Assembly: GCF_000711295.1 (NCBI RefSeq)
Contig: NZ_JOMJ01000004.1
Span: 682,001 to 746,000 of the forward strand
Source of the DNA: Desulfohalovibrio reitneri
Lineage (GTDB): Bacteria; Desulfobacterota; Desulfovibrionia; Desulfovibrionales; Desulfovibrionaceae
Length of the DNA: 64,000 nucleotides
Direction: 5' to 3'
Within the stretch, counting starts at the first letter, position 1. The number at the start of each line of letters is the position of its first letter. Made by a program: the position numbers and the translations under genes. The notes below the pieces were generated by a model, which ran no database searches, was not told where the DNA came from, and saw only the letters and a list, made by a program, of their open reading frames with translations. Shown one piece after another: positions 16,465 to 25,436 of this stretch.

Positions 16465-17976
16465 CTATTCTTCCCAGCCAAAACTGCGCTCCACGGCCAT
16501 CTTCCAGCGACGGTAGCCCTCGGCGCGTTGCTCCTCGGGCATGTTCGGGGTCCAGCGCTTGTCCTCTTCCCAGTTGTTGTAGAGCTCCTCGCGCTCCGAC
16601 CAGAACCCGGTGGCGATGCCCGCGCAGTAGGCCGCGCCCAGGCAGGTGGTCTCGGAGACCTTGGGGCGGATGACCGGCACGTCCAGCACGTCAGCCTGGA
16701 ACTGCATGAGCAGCTCGTTGGCCACCATGCCGCCGTCCACCTTGAGGACCTTGAGTTCCGTGGTGGCGTCCTTGTTCATGGCCTCCACGATGTCCTTGGT
16801 CTGGTAGGCGGTGGCCTCCAGCACGGCCCGGGCGATGTGGTTCTTTGTGGTGTAGCGGGTCAGGCCCACCATCACCCCGCGCGCGTCCGGCCGCCAGTAG
16901 GGGGCCAGCAGGCCGGAGAAGGCGGGCACTACATAGACCCCGCTGGTGTCCTCCACCTTGGCGGCCAATTCCTCCACCTGGGGCGCGGTCTCGATCATCT
17001 CCAGGTTGTCCCGCAGCCACTGCACCAGCGCACCGGCCAGGGCAATGGGCCCTTCCAGACAGTAGGAAGGCTTTCGGCCGCTGAACTGGTAGGCCAGGGT
17101 GGTGATGAGGCCGTGGGAGGACATGACCGGCTCGTGCCCAGTGTGCATGAGCAGGAAGCAGCCGGTGCCGTATGTGTTCTTGGCCTCGCCCGGGGTGAAG
17201 CAGGTCTGGCCCACCAGGGCGGCCTGCTGGTCGCCAACCGCGCCGCAGACCGGAATGCGCGCCCCCAGGGGGCCGGACTCCGAGGTGGGGCCCCAGGTCC
17301 CCTCGTCCGAGGAGGGCACGATGCGGGGCAGGCAGTGGCGCGGCAGGTCCAGCACTTCCAGGATGGAGTCGTCCCAGGAGAGGGTGCGCAGGTTCATGAG
17401 CATGGTGCGCGAGGCGTTGGTCACGTCGGTGACGTGCGCTCCCCCTTTGGGTCCTCCGGTGAGCCACCAGATGACCCAGGTTTCCATGGTGCCGAAGAGG
17501 GCCTCGCCCCGCTCGGCCGCCTCCCTGGCCTCGGGCACGGTGTCCAGAATCCACTTGAATTTGGGGCCGGAAAAGTAGGTGGAGACGGGCAGGCCGGTGA
17601 TGTCGCGGAAGCGGTCCTGGCCGCCCTCGGCGATGAGTTCCTTGCAGATGCCGTGGGTGCGGGCGCACTGCCAGACCACGGCGTTGTTGTACGGTTTGCC
17701 TGTCTTGCGGTTCCAGACGACCGAAGTCTCCCGCTGGTTGGTGATGCCGATGCCCGCCAACTGCTTGCCGGAGATGCCCGACTTGGTCAGGGCCCCCTTG
17801 ATGACCTCCTGGGTGTTGGCCCATATCTCCATGGGGTCGTGCTCCACCCAGCCCGGCTTGGGGAAAATCTGCCGGTGTTCCTTCTGGTCCATGCCGGCGA
17901 TGCGCCCCTTCTTGTCGAAGAGGATGAATCGCGTGCTGGTGGTCCCTTGGTCGATGGCTCCGATGTATTCGGCCAT
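16465..17976 (-). CDS. glpK: glycerol kinase
   Basis: The 503-residue FGGY-family kinase converts glycerol and ATP to sn-glycerol 3-phosphate in the cytosol. The N-terminal nucleotide-binding motif ([15 protein letters not shown]), [28 protein letters not shown] and the C-terminal [16 protein letters not shown] are all present, and the length matches the family. GGGAGG lies 7 bp before the ATG. It is the last catabolic gene of the glycerol transporter operon, downstream of a hairpin that may lower its expression relative to the binding protein. Confidence 0.96.
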   Translation of the reverse strand: MAEYIGAIDQGTTSTRFILFDKKGRIAGMDQKEHRQIFPKPGWVEHDPMEIWANTQEVIKGALTKSGISGKQLAGIGITNQRETSVVWNRKTGKPYNNAVVWQCARTHGICKELIAEGGQDRFRDITGLPVSTYFSGPKFKWILDTVPEAREAAERGEALFGTMETWVIWWLTGGPKGGAHVTDVTNASRTMLMNLRTLSWDDSILEVLDLPRHCLPRIVPSSDEGTWGPTSESGPLGARIPVCGAVGDQQAALVGQTCFTPGEAKNTYGTGCFLLMHTGHEPVMSSHGLITTLAYQFSGRKPSYCLEGPIALAGALVQWLRDNLEMIETAPQVEELAAKVEDTSGVYVVPAFSGLLAPYWRPDARGVMVGLTRYTTKNHIARAVLEATAYQTKDIVEAMNKDATTELKVLKVDGGMVANELLMQFQADVLDVPVIRPKVSETTCLGAAYCAGIATGFWSEREELYNNWEEDKRWTPNMPEEQRAEGYRRWKMAVERSFGWEE

Positions 17977-18019
17977 GGGCTCGCCTCCCCCGGTCTTGCC
18001 GTCCTGAAAAATCAGCTGG

Positions 18020-18055
18020 AAAAGGAAGGACCGGCCCTCCGGGGAGGGCCGGTCC
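18020..18055 (-). terminator. Hairpin between glpV and glpK, probable partial terminator
   Basis: A 13-bp perfect stem (GGACCGGCCCTCC, 18028-18040, with 18043-18055) is followed on the minus strand by TTCCTTTT. The weak U tract and the lack of a new promoter before glpK suggest partial termination or mRNA protection that leaves the binding-protein message in excess. Confidence 0.65.
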
Positions 18056-18069
18056 GGTACGGTCGCCTG

Positions 18070-19767
18070 TTACTGTTTCCAGGCCTTGATCATCTCGTCG
18101 TAGGGCATGGTCTTGGGTTCTTCCGGACCACGCTCCGGCTTGGGCGAGCCGGGCTGGTTCAGCCAGTACTCGCGGGACTTCTTGGGATTGAGCTCGGGGG
18201 AGTACTTGGCCATGCGCAGCTTGCCCATGATGTCGTCCATGGTCTCGGCCAGGTTGTCCATGGCCTGCTGCGGGGTAACTTCGCCGGTGACGGCGGAGGC
18301 CACGTTCTTCCACCACTGCTCGGCCAGCAGGGGGTAGTGGGGCACGTTGGGGCCGGAGTCGGTCCACATGTGCTCCACGGGGGACTTGTAGAAGGTGATG
18401 ATGCCGCCGAAGTCGCCTTCGCGCTCAGCCAGGTAGTCGGAGTGCACGGTGGACTTGCGGATGGGGGTGCGGCCCACCATGAACTTCTTCAGGCAGACGG
18501 ACTTGGAGGTGCAGAACTGCGCCCACAGCCAGGCGGCGGCGCGCTTGTCGCCGGTGACGGAGTCCTTGAGGATGGTCCAGGAACCGGCGTCCTGGTAGCC
18601 GACCTTCATGCCCTCTTCCCAGTAGCGGCCGTGCGGGGTGGGGGCCACGCGCCACAGCGGCTTGCCATTCTCGTCGGTGACGGGGCTTTCGGGATCGGTG
18701 AAGGCGGGGTCGGATAGCCAGGTGATGTACTGGAACACGCGCTGGGCCACGTTGCCGCGCGCGGGAGTGGGACCGGCCTCGGACCAGGTCATGGAGGCGG
18801 CGTACGGCGGGGCGTACTTTTTCATCCACTCGATGTACTTGGTGGTGGCGTAGACGGCCGCGGGGGAGTTGGCGGCGCCGCCGCGCTCGACCGTGGCGCC
18901 GCGGGGAATCTTGTTCTCCACGCGGATGCCCCATTCGTCCACGGGAAGGCCGTTGGGCAGGCCTTTGTCGCCCACGCCGGCGATGGACAGCCAGGCGTCG
19001 GTGAAGCGCCAGCCAAGGGAGGGCGACTTCTTGCCGTAGTCCATGTGGCCGTAGACGGTCTGGCCGTCGATGGTCTTGCCGGTAAAGAATTCGGCGATGT
19101 CCTCGTAGGCGGCCCAGTTGACGGGGACGCCCAGCTCATAGCCGTACTTTTCCTTGAACTCGGCCTTGAACTCGGGATCGGTGAACCAGTCGTAGCGGAA
19201 CCAGTAGAGGTTGGCGAACTGCTGGTCGGGCAGCTGCAGCTGGTTGCCGTCGTAGTCCTGGCCGAACTCGGGGTTCAGGAAGTCTTCCAGGTCCAGATAG
19301 GGGCTGGTGACGCCCTTGCCCTCGCCCTTCATGTACTCGGTGAGGTTCAGGGCCGAGTCCATGCGCAGGTGGGTGCCGATCATGTCGGCGTCGTTGACGT
19401 AGATGTCGTAGAGGGGGCGGCGGGTCTGGATCTGCCGCTGGATGCGGTCGACCACCGCGCCCTCGCCGATGATGTCGTGGGTGACCTTGATGCCGGTGAT
19501 TTCCTCGAAGGCCTTGGCCAGGACGTCAGCCTCCCACTTGTGGGTGGTGATGCCCTCGGCCACGGATTTAATCTCCATGCCCTTGTAGGGCTCGGCGGCC
19601 TTCTTGAACCACTCGAGTTCCTTGCGTTGCTCTTCCTTGCTGATGGCCGAGGGCTGGAATTCATCGATCCATTTGTCGATCGCGTCCTCGGCGAAAACGG
19701 TGCCCGGCAGGGCCAGCGCCGCCGCCACAAGAGCGGTCAGCAGCGCCAAGCGCAATGTTCCTCGCAT
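18070..19767 (-). CDS. glpV: glycerol ABC transporter, periplasmic binding protein
   Basis: The 565-residue protein has a signal peptide (MRGTLRLALLTALVAAALAL, cleavage after VFA) and a large type I binding-protein fold. It sits downstream of genes for two permeases, two ATPases and a DUF2160 protein and upstream of glpK, the same gene set as the glpSTPQUV glycerol transporter known from Rhizobium leguminosarum. It should capture glycerol in the periplasm. The ATG at 19767 was chosen because AAGGAG lies 6 bp upstream; an ATG two codons earlier is too close to the ribosome site. Assignment to glycerol rests mainly on operon context. Confidence 0.87.
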   Translation of the reverse strand: MRGTLRLALLTALVAAALALPGTVFAEDAIDKWIDEFQPSAISKEEQRKELEWFKKAAEPYKGMEIKSVAEGITTHKWEADVLAKAFEEITGIKVTHDIIGEGAVVDRIQRQIQTRRPLYDIYVNDADMIGTHLRMDSALNLTEYMKGEGKGVTSPYLDLEDFLNPEFGQDYDGNQLQLPDQQFANLYWFRYDWFTDPEFKAEFKEKYGYELGVPVNWAAYEDIAEFFTGKTIDGQTVYGHMDYGKKSPSLGWRFTDAWLSIAGVGDKGLPNGLPVDEWGIRVENKIPRGATVERGGAANSPAAVYATTKYIEWMKKYAPPYAASMTWSEAGPTPARGNVAQRVFQYITWLSDPAFTDPESPVTDENGKPLWRVAPTPHGRYWEEGMKVGYQDAGSWTILKDSVTGDKRAAAWLWAQFCTSKSVCLKKFMVGRTPIRKSTVHSDYLAEREGDFGGIITFYKSPVEHMWTDSGPNVPHYPLLAEQWWKNVASAVTGEVTPQQAMDNLAETMDDIMGKLRMAKYSPELNPKKSREYWLNQPGSPKPERGPEEPKTMPYDEMIKAWKQ

Positions 19768-19874
19768 CTCCATCTCCTTACTGAAAGGTTCGTGTATCCC
19801 ACCTTCAGCCAATCCTTCGGATGCCGCTATCACCTCCTTGTGCGGATACAAATTCTGGAACGGCGACCGTCCCG

Positions 19875-20171
19875 CTATCCCCGTCGTCCCTGGACAAGAA
19901 ACCAGACGACGGCGATGGCGGACGGTATGAGCAGCAGGCTGTTGCCCACGATCAAAAGCCAAAGCAAAAAGATCAGGATGGAGGTGATGATGCCGATGAA
20001 GAAACGGTCACCCCGCGTGGTTTTGATGGGGTAGAAGCCCTTGCGGGCGATGGAGGGGCTTCTGGCGTCCCACATTCCGAGCGCGGCGATGCAGAGGAGC
20101 AGCCCGCCGATGGCCAGGCCGCTCTGCCAGGTCCAGTACATCCATTCGGTCGCGTCGCGGAACCAGTCCAT
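19875..20171 (-). CDS. glpU: glycerol ABC transporter, small membrane subunit (DUF2160)
   Basis: The 98-residue protein begins MDWFRDATEWMYWTWQSGLA and has two hydrophobic helices (about 18-35 and 57-90) separated by a basic loop with RKGFYPIKTTRGDRFF. This is the DUF2160 pattern found only inside glycerol-type ABC operons. It starts 3 bp after glpQ. Its role in the transporter is unknown; it may stabilise the permeases. Confidence 0.85.
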   Translation of the reverse strand: MDWFRDATEWMYWTWQSGLAIGGLLLCIAALGMWDARSPSIARKGFYPIKTTRGDRFFIGIITSILIFLLWLLIVGNSLLLIPSAIAVVWFLVQGRRG

Positions 20172-20174
20172 GAT

Positions 20175-20972
20175 CTACACCCTTCCCAGGGCGAAGCCCT
20201 TGGCCATGTAGTTGCGCACGAAGTAGACCACCACCGCGCCGGGGATGATGGTCAGGAAACCGGCCGCGGCCAGCAGGCCCCATTTCACGCCTTCCGCGCC
20301 GATGCCCACCGTCAGGGTGACGACCACCGGCTTGGCGTTGGTCACGGTCAGCGCCTGGGCCAGGATCAGTTCCACCCAGGAGAAGGTGAAGCAGAAGAAG
20401 GCGGTCACGCCGATACCCGGCCCGATGAGGGGCAGGAATATCTTCCTGAAGAAGCGCGGGAAGGAGTAGCCGTCGATGAAGGCTGTCTCGTCGATCTCTC
20501 GGGGGATGCCGGACATGAACCCTTCAAGGATCCAGATGGCCAGCGGGATGTTGATCAGGCAGTGGGCCAGAGCCACGGCCCAGACCGTGTCGTAAATGTG
20601 CAGGATGTAATAGAGTTCGGTGAAGGGGATCATGAACACCGCGGCAGGGGCCATGCGGTTGGTCAGGAGCCAGAAGAATAGATGGTGGGAGCCCCGGAAG
20701 TTCCAGCGGGAGAAGGCGTAGGCCCCAGGGATGGCCGCCACCAGGGTCATGATCACGTTGAGGAAGACGTAGGTCAGGGAGTTGATGAAGCTGTTCCGCC
20801 AGACCTCGGAGGTGAAAATCTCCATGTAGTGCTTGAAGGTGATCTCCTTGGGGAAGAAGGTCAGTTCCTTCAAGATCTCATTGTCCGTCTTCAACGAGGT
20901 GATGACCATCCAGTAGATGGGGATGAACAGCAGGACGAAGTAGACGATGAGGGCGATGCTGCGCTTTCTCAT
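20175..20972 (-). CDS. glpQ: glycerol ABC transporter permease 2
   Basis: The 265-residue inner-membrane protein has six hydrophobic helices and the cytoplasmic EAA-like coupling loop (EIDETAFIDGYSFPRFFRKI) that contacts the ATPases. It belongs to the MalG-type binding-protein-dependent permeases. Its ATG overlaps the glpP stop as ATGA, so the two permeases are made in a coupled way. The symbol follows the rhizobial glycerol transporter, not the unrelated phosphodiesterase GlpQ. Confidence 0.87.
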   Translation of the reverse strand: MRKRSIALIVYFVLLFIPIYWMVITSLKTDNEILKELTFFPKEITFKHYMEIFTSEVWRNSFINSLTYVFLNVIMTLVAAIPGAYAFSRWNFRGSHHLFFWLLTNRMAPAAVFMIPFTELYYILHIYDTVWAVALAHCLINIPLAIWILEGFMSGIPREIDETAFIDGYSFPRFFRKIFLPLIGPGIGVTAFFCFTFSWVELILAQALTVTNAKPVVVTLTVGIGAEGVKWGLLAAAGFLTIIPGAVVVYFVRNYMAKGFALGRV

Positions 20973-21826
20973 CCTTCCTCTCCTTTGCCCAGGTGGGTGA
21001 TTATCTGGAAGAACAGGTAGCAGAAAACAATGACGATGAAGAGGTAGATGATGGACACGGCTCCGGCGTAGCCCAAGTCATAGGACTGCGCCTTGCGGGC
21101 CACGTGCAGGGAGAGGAATGTCGTCGAACTCCCCGGACCGCCGCCCGTGAGCAAGAGCGGCTCCGCGTATATCTTGAACGAGTCCATGAAGCGCAGGAGC
21201 ACCGCCAGGATGAGCACCGGCTTGAGCTTGGGCAGGGTGACGTAACGGAAAGTCTTCCAGGCCGAGGCCCCGTCGATTTCAGCGGCCTGGTAGTAGGCGT
21301 CCGGGATGGCCTGCAGTCCGGCGAAGGAGAGCAGGGCGGCCAGCGGAGTCCAGTGCCAGACGTCCAGCAGGAAGATGGTGGCAGGGGCGTCGAAGGCGTC
21401 CAGGGCCACGTTGAAGTTGTAGCCGAACATGGCCAGGAGCTCGGGCAGGGGGCCGATGTCCGACTGGGTGAAGAGCCGCCAGATGATGCCCACCACGTTG
21501 AAGGGGATGAGCAGCGGGATGCCCAGAAGCACTAGGCAAAGCGCCATTTGCCATCCTTTGCGGGGCAGGGCCAGGGCGATGGCGATGCCCAGGGGGATCT
21601 CCACCGCCAGGATGAGGGTGGAAAGCACCAGCTGCCGACCCAGCGCGCCGCGGAAGGCGGGGTCCGCCAGGACCTCGGCGTAGTTCTCCAGCCCAACGAA
21701 CGTGGGCATGGAGCCAGCGAAAATGTAGTGGATGGAGTAGTTGATGACGGTCATAAGCGGGATGAACGCGCTTATGGAGACCAGGAACAGGGTGGGTATG
21801 AGGAAAAACCAGGCTCTGTTCTTCAT
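20969..21826 (-). CDS. glpP: glycerol ABC transporter permease 1
   Basis: The 285-residue protein begins MKNRAWFFLIPTLFLVSISAF. It has about six transmembrane helices and the EAA loop YQAAEIDGASAWKTFRYVTLP typical of MalF-type permeases. It pairs with GlpQ to form the membrane channel. It follows the ATPase gene glpT by 39 bp and overlaps glpQ by 4 bp. Confidence 0.87.
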   Translation of the reverse strand: MKNRAWFFLIPTLFLVSISAFIPLMTVINYSIHYIFAGSMPTFVGLENYAEVLADPAFRGALGRQLVLSTLILAVEIPLGIAIALALPRKGWQMALCLVLLGIPLLIPFNVVGIIWRLFTQSDIGPLPELLAMFGYNFNVALDAFDAPATIFLLDVWHWTPLAALLSFAGLQAIPDAYYQAAEIDGASAWKTFRYVTLPKLKPVLILAVLLRFMDSFKIYAEPLLLTGGGPGSSTTFLSLHVARKAQSYDLGYAGAVSIIYLFIVIVFCYLFFQIITHLGKGEEG

Positions 21827-21865
21827 GAGGCGTCTTCCCGCTTCTGGCTGTTGCTCTGGCGGTTT

Positions 21866-22969
21866 CTAGGCGATCCTGCGTTCATCGGAGAATACCTTGA
21901 TGTGCTGCTCGGGGAAGCGCACGGAGACCGTGTCTCCCTCCCGCGAGGTGATGCGCTCCGGCACCCGCGCCTTGAGGCGCAGGTCGTCCCTTTCCATGGT
22001 GTAGATGCGGTAGGCCCCGGTGTCCTCGATGATAGTCACATTCCACCGGGTCCAGGCGGGATCGTCCGTCTCCGTGTCGCCTCTCACCTCCACGTATTCC
22101 GGCCGCAGACCGATCTGCAGCTTGCCGCCCGCGCCGCGCAGGGTGGACAGCAGTTCGTCGGACGCGGGCAGCTGGAAGGAGCCGAAATCGAGCTTGCCGT
22201 CCGCCGGGGTCACGTCCAGGACGTTCATGCCCGGCGAGCCGATGAAGTAGCCGATGAATGGGGAGGCGGGCTCGGAGTGCAACTCGTCCGGCGACCCTTT
22301 CTGCACCAGCCGTCCGGCCCGGACGATGGTCACGTCCTGGGCGAAGGTCAGCGCCTCGTGCTGGTCGTGGGTGACGTAGATCATGGTCTTGCCGGTGTCG
22401 CGTTGCACCTGCTTGAGCTTGCGGCGCAGATGCCACTTGAGCTTGGGGTCGATGACCGTCAGCGGCTCGTCCAGCAGGATGGCCGAGGTGTCGTCGCGGA
22501 TGATGCCCCGGCCCAGGGATATCTTCTGCCGTTCGGCTGGGTTGAGCTTGGCCGCGTTGTGCTTGAGGTGCGGGGTGAGGTCCAACAGTTCGGCCACCTC
22601 CCGCACCTTGTCGCGCACCAGTCCTTCCGGCTGCTTCTGGTTGCGCAGGGGGAAGGCCAGGTTGTTGAAGACGTTCATGGAACCGTAGACCACGGGAAAC
22701 TGGAAGACCTGGGCCACCTTGCGCTCTTTTGGCGGCATGGCGGTCATGTCCTGGCCGTCGATGAGCACCTGGCCCTCGGAGGGGGTGAGCAGGCCGGAGA
22801 TGATGTTCAGCAGGGTGGTCTTGCCGCAGCCCGAGGGGCCCAGCAGGGCGTTGGCCGTGCCGTCCTCCCAGGTGATGGAGAGGTCCTTGACCGCCCATTC
22901 CCGCTCGTCCCGTGGAATCTCCGGGTCGGAGTAGGAGTGGGAGACGTTTTTCAGTTCAATGGTGGCCAT
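21866..22969 (-). CDS. glpT: glycerol ABC transporter ATPase (degenerate signature motif)
   Basis: The 367-residue protein has Walker A (GPSGCGKTT, 44-52), a Q-loop, Walker B (AILLDEP, D167/E168) and an intact switch histidine H201 (YVTHDQHEAL). The ABC signature is not LSGGQ but LNPAE (142-146, followed by RQKISLGRG). A regulatory OB-like C-terminal domain follows. It should pair with GlpS to energise glycerol import. Starts 4 bp after glpS. The symbol follows the rhizobial glycerol operon and is unrelated to the GlpT antiporter. Confidence 0.88.
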   Translation of the reverse strand: MATIELKNVSHSYSDPEIPRDEREWAVKDLSITWEDGTANALLGPSGCGKTTLLNIISGLLTPSEGQVLIDGQDMTAMPPKERKVAQVFQFPVVYGSMNVFNNLAFPLRNQKQPEGLVRDKVREVAELLDLTPHLKHNAAKLNPAERQKISLGRGIIRDDTSAILLDEPLTVIDPKLKWHLRRKLKQVQRDTGKTMIYVTHDQHEALTFAQDVTIVRAGRLVQKGSPDELHSEPASPFIGYFIGSPGMNVLDVTPADGKLDFGSFQLPASDELLSTLRGAGGKLQIGLRPEYVEVRGDTETDDPAWTRWNVTIIEDTGAYRIYTMERDDLRLKARVPERITSREGDTVSVRFPEQHIKVFSDERRIA

Positions 22970-22973
22970 GGCG

Positions 22974-24107
22974 CTAGCCCCTTGCCTCGGCGCGAGGGCC
23001 GTTGTTCTCGGGTTCGTCCGTCTTCAGCACCAGCTCGCGGGTGGAGGTGTCATAGAGGAAGAGGCGTTTGGGGTCGAGATAGACCTCGATGGACTCGTCG
23101 AGGTCGCTGTCCGCGAACTCCTCCACCAACATGACCAGCTGGCTGCTGTAGTGCTCCAGGTGCAGTTCCGTGTCAGAGCCGATGCGTTCGGCCAGCCGCA
23201 CGGAAACGGACATGGGCACCATGTCCGGGCGCTCGCGGGTCTGCTTGAGGTTGTAGGCGCGCACACCGACGATGTACTCGGAACGGTGCAGCCGGTCGGC
23301 GTATTCCGTCACGTCAACGCTGACCTCCTGGGAGAGGTGCAGGATGTGGCGGTCGCCGTGCACGTGCAGCTTGCCCTGCATGAGATTCATGCTGGGGTAG
23401 GAGAAGTAGTTGCCCACATCGGCCAGCCTGGGCATGCGGTAGACATCCTCCATCTCGCCCACCTGGAGGATCTCTCCTTCCTGCAGGTAGGCCACGTGGG
23501 TGGCCATGGAGAGCACGTCCACCGGGTCCGGAGTGGCGTAAACCACCACGCCGCCCTTCTGGCGGAGGATATTCTTCAGTTCGCCGCGCAGCTCCTCGCG
23601 CAATTTGTAGTCGAGGTTGGCCAGGGGTTCGTCCAGGAAGGTGAACTTGGCTTCCTTGGTTAGCGCCCGGGCGATGGCCACCCGCTGTTTCTGGCCGCCG
23701 GAAATCTCTTCAGGGAAGTGGTCCAGGACTTGGGAAAGACCCAGCAACTGGGCGTTTTCCCGCACCTTGCGGTCGATCTCGCCTTTGGAGAGCTTCTTGC
23801 CGCCCAGCCGGAGCGGCGAAGCGATGTTCTCGTAGACGCTCATGGAGGGGTAGTTGATGAACTGCTGGTAGACCATGGCCACCGGCAGCTTCTGCACGGC
23901 CTCCTTGGTCACGTCCTTGCCGTCGAAAAAGACGCGCCCCCTGTCCGGCATGTCGATGCCGCACATGATGCGCAGCAGCGTGGTCTTGCCGGCGTCGGAG
24001 GGACCGAGAATGGTCATGAACGCCCCGTCCTCGACCTCCAGGGAGACTTCCTTCAAGGCCGCTTCGCCTTGGAACGTCTTTGTTACCGAATCAACGACTA
24101 TTCCCAT
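22974..24107 (-). CDS. glpS: glycerol ABC transporter ATPase (switch histidine missing)
   Basis: The 377-residue partner ATPase has Walker A (GPSDAGKTT, 35-43), a canonical signature ISGGQ (135-139) and Walker B (TFLDEP, D159/E160). At the H-loop it reads YATPDPVD, so proline P193 replaces the histidine that normally senses the ATP gamma-phosphate. A MalK-like C-terminal domain follows. It is the first transporter gene, 57 bp past glpB. Together with GlpT it would form one intact and one degenerate ATP site. Confidence 0.88.
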   Translation of the reverse strand: MGIVVDSVTKTFQGEAALKEVSLEVEDGAFMTILGPSDAGKTTLLRIMCGIDMPDRGRVFFDGKDVTKEAVQKLPVAMVYQQFINYPSMSVYENIASPLRLGGKKLSKGEIDRKVRENAQLLGLSQVLDHFPEEISGGQKQRVAIARALTKEAKFTFLDEPLANLDYKLREELRGELKNILRQKGGVVVYATPDPVDVLSMATHVAYLQEGEILQVGEMEDVYRMPRLADVGNYFSYPSMNLMQGKLHVHGDRHILHLSQEVSVDVTEYADRLHRSEYIVGVRAYNLKQTRERPDMVPMSVSVRLAERIGSDTELHLEHYSSQLVMLVEEFADSDLDESIEVYLDPKRLFLYDTSTRELVLKTDEPENNGPRAEARG

Positions 24108-24164
24108 TCGCCTCCACCCTTGCTGTCTGCTGGTCCCGATGGGTAAAACGGGTCGGAAAGCGCC

Positions 24165-25436
24165 TCATCCCGACCGTGTCAAAGCCTCCACGGCGCGCAG
24201 CGCTGTGGCCAGGGCCAAACCGCTGCCGCACTTTTCCCTCACCCAGTCCTGTCCCGCCAGGATGGCCCCGGCGGCGTACAGTCCTTGCGTCGGCCGTCCC
24301 GATTCGTCCAGGGGCCGGAAATCGTCGTCCACGTCCAGCCCCGCCCGGTTCACCGGGTGCCCCCCGGCATCGAGAAAGTCTTGGCCGTGCCATTTTTCGC
24401 GGCCCCCGGGCTGGCGCACCGGCAGGCCGAACAGCGGCTCCACAAGCCTGTCACGTTTCGCCCGCAGTCCGCCGCCCAGGCAGCGGCCTCCGGCCAGCAG
24501 CACGTTGCGCGCCCGTACAGTCTCGCTTGCCCGGCCATACAGGCCCAGGTCAAGCTCGAAGTCGCTGTCGTTGCGCCGGACGGCCAGGACGTTGGCATCG
24601 GTGTGGATGCGCACGCCGCGCCCGCGCAGTTCCTCGGAAAAGCGCTCCCACATGCGCAAACCGGGGATTCCGGGGGGCATGGTGGGGATTTCGAATACCC
24701 GTACGCCGAGTCCCTCCTCCAGGCGGCGGTGGATTTCCCTGGTGCGGTAGAGCCCGAGCACTGCGGGCAGGCCCACGTACTCGGCGTGTTCGACGAGCGG
24801 GCGCAGCGCCTCCACCAGCCGGTCGCGGGTCTCGGGCGTCTCCAGGGTCTGGGAAAGCTGTTCGCAGTAGTGGTCCGGTGAATCCTCGAATCCGGGGAAG
24901 TCGATGACCTCCACGCGCAGGCCGGGCCACTTCTCGCCCTGGACCTCGGCGATCTGGCGCGGGCTGAACCCCTTCAGCCCCTTGAATCCCACGATCAGGC
25001 AAGGAGCCTTGGCCGCCAGCGCGTCGGCGTTGCCGCGCATGGTCGCGGGGACGCATGCGGTTCGCTTGACTGTGCCCAGGGGGGAGAGGATGGATTTGTT
25101 GGCCTCATGCAGCCCGGAGTAGGCCAGGCCCGATTCAGCGGAAAAATTCAAAAACTCCTCGAAGGAGCGGCCGGCGGCTTCCGCACCGGCCCGGGTCAGG
25201 GGGTGGCCGGGAAGGTCGGCGGAAAGAGCCTTCAGCGCCTGCATCGGGTCGTCCCAGGCACGGCTCTCGGCCACGGGGTGCACGGAGAGAAAGTCAAGGC
25301 AGCCGGAGGAGTAGGCCATGGCTCCGCTGGTGCCGGTCATGGCCGTGTCCAGGCCCCGGCCGGAAGCGAAGGCGGCCCCGGCCGCTCCGGCCATGCCCGC
25401 GCCGATGACGAACAGGTCGTGAATCCGCTCGGCCAC
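24165..25436 (-). CDS. glpB: anaerobic glycerol-3-phosphate dehydrogenase subunit B
   Basis: The 423-residue flavoprotein begins with an FAD-binding Rossmann motif (DLFVIGAGMAGAAGAAFA) and carries GlpB-like segments (SSGCLDFLSVHP, LYAAGAILAGQDW). It would form the GlpAB pair that oxidises glycerol 3-phosphate to dihydroxyacetone phosphate, passing electrons to a GlpC-type membrane-associated Fe-S protein. It begins with GTG directly after the glpA TAG (no gap), indicating coupled synthesis. Confidence 0.88.
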   Translation of the reverse strand: MAERIHDLFVIGAGMAGAAGAAFASGRGLDTAMTGTSGAMAYSSGCLDFLSVHPVAESRAWDDPMQALKALSADLPGHPLTRAGAEAAGRSFEEFLNFSAESGLAYSGLHEANKSILSPLGTVKRTACVPATMRGNADALAAKAPCLIVGFKGLKGFSPRQIAEVQGEKWPGLRVEVIDFPGFEDSPDHYCEQLSQTLETPETRDRLVEALRPLVEHAEYVGLPAVLGLYRTREIHRRLEEGLGVRVFEIPTMPPGIPGLRMWERFSEELRGRGVRIHTDANVLAVRRNDSDFELDLGLYGRASETVRARNVLLAGGRCLGGGLRAKRDRLVEPLFGLPVRQPGGREKWHGQDFLDAGGHPVNRAGLDVDDDFRPLDESGRPTQGLYAAGAILAGQDWVREKCGSGLALATALRAVEALTRSG

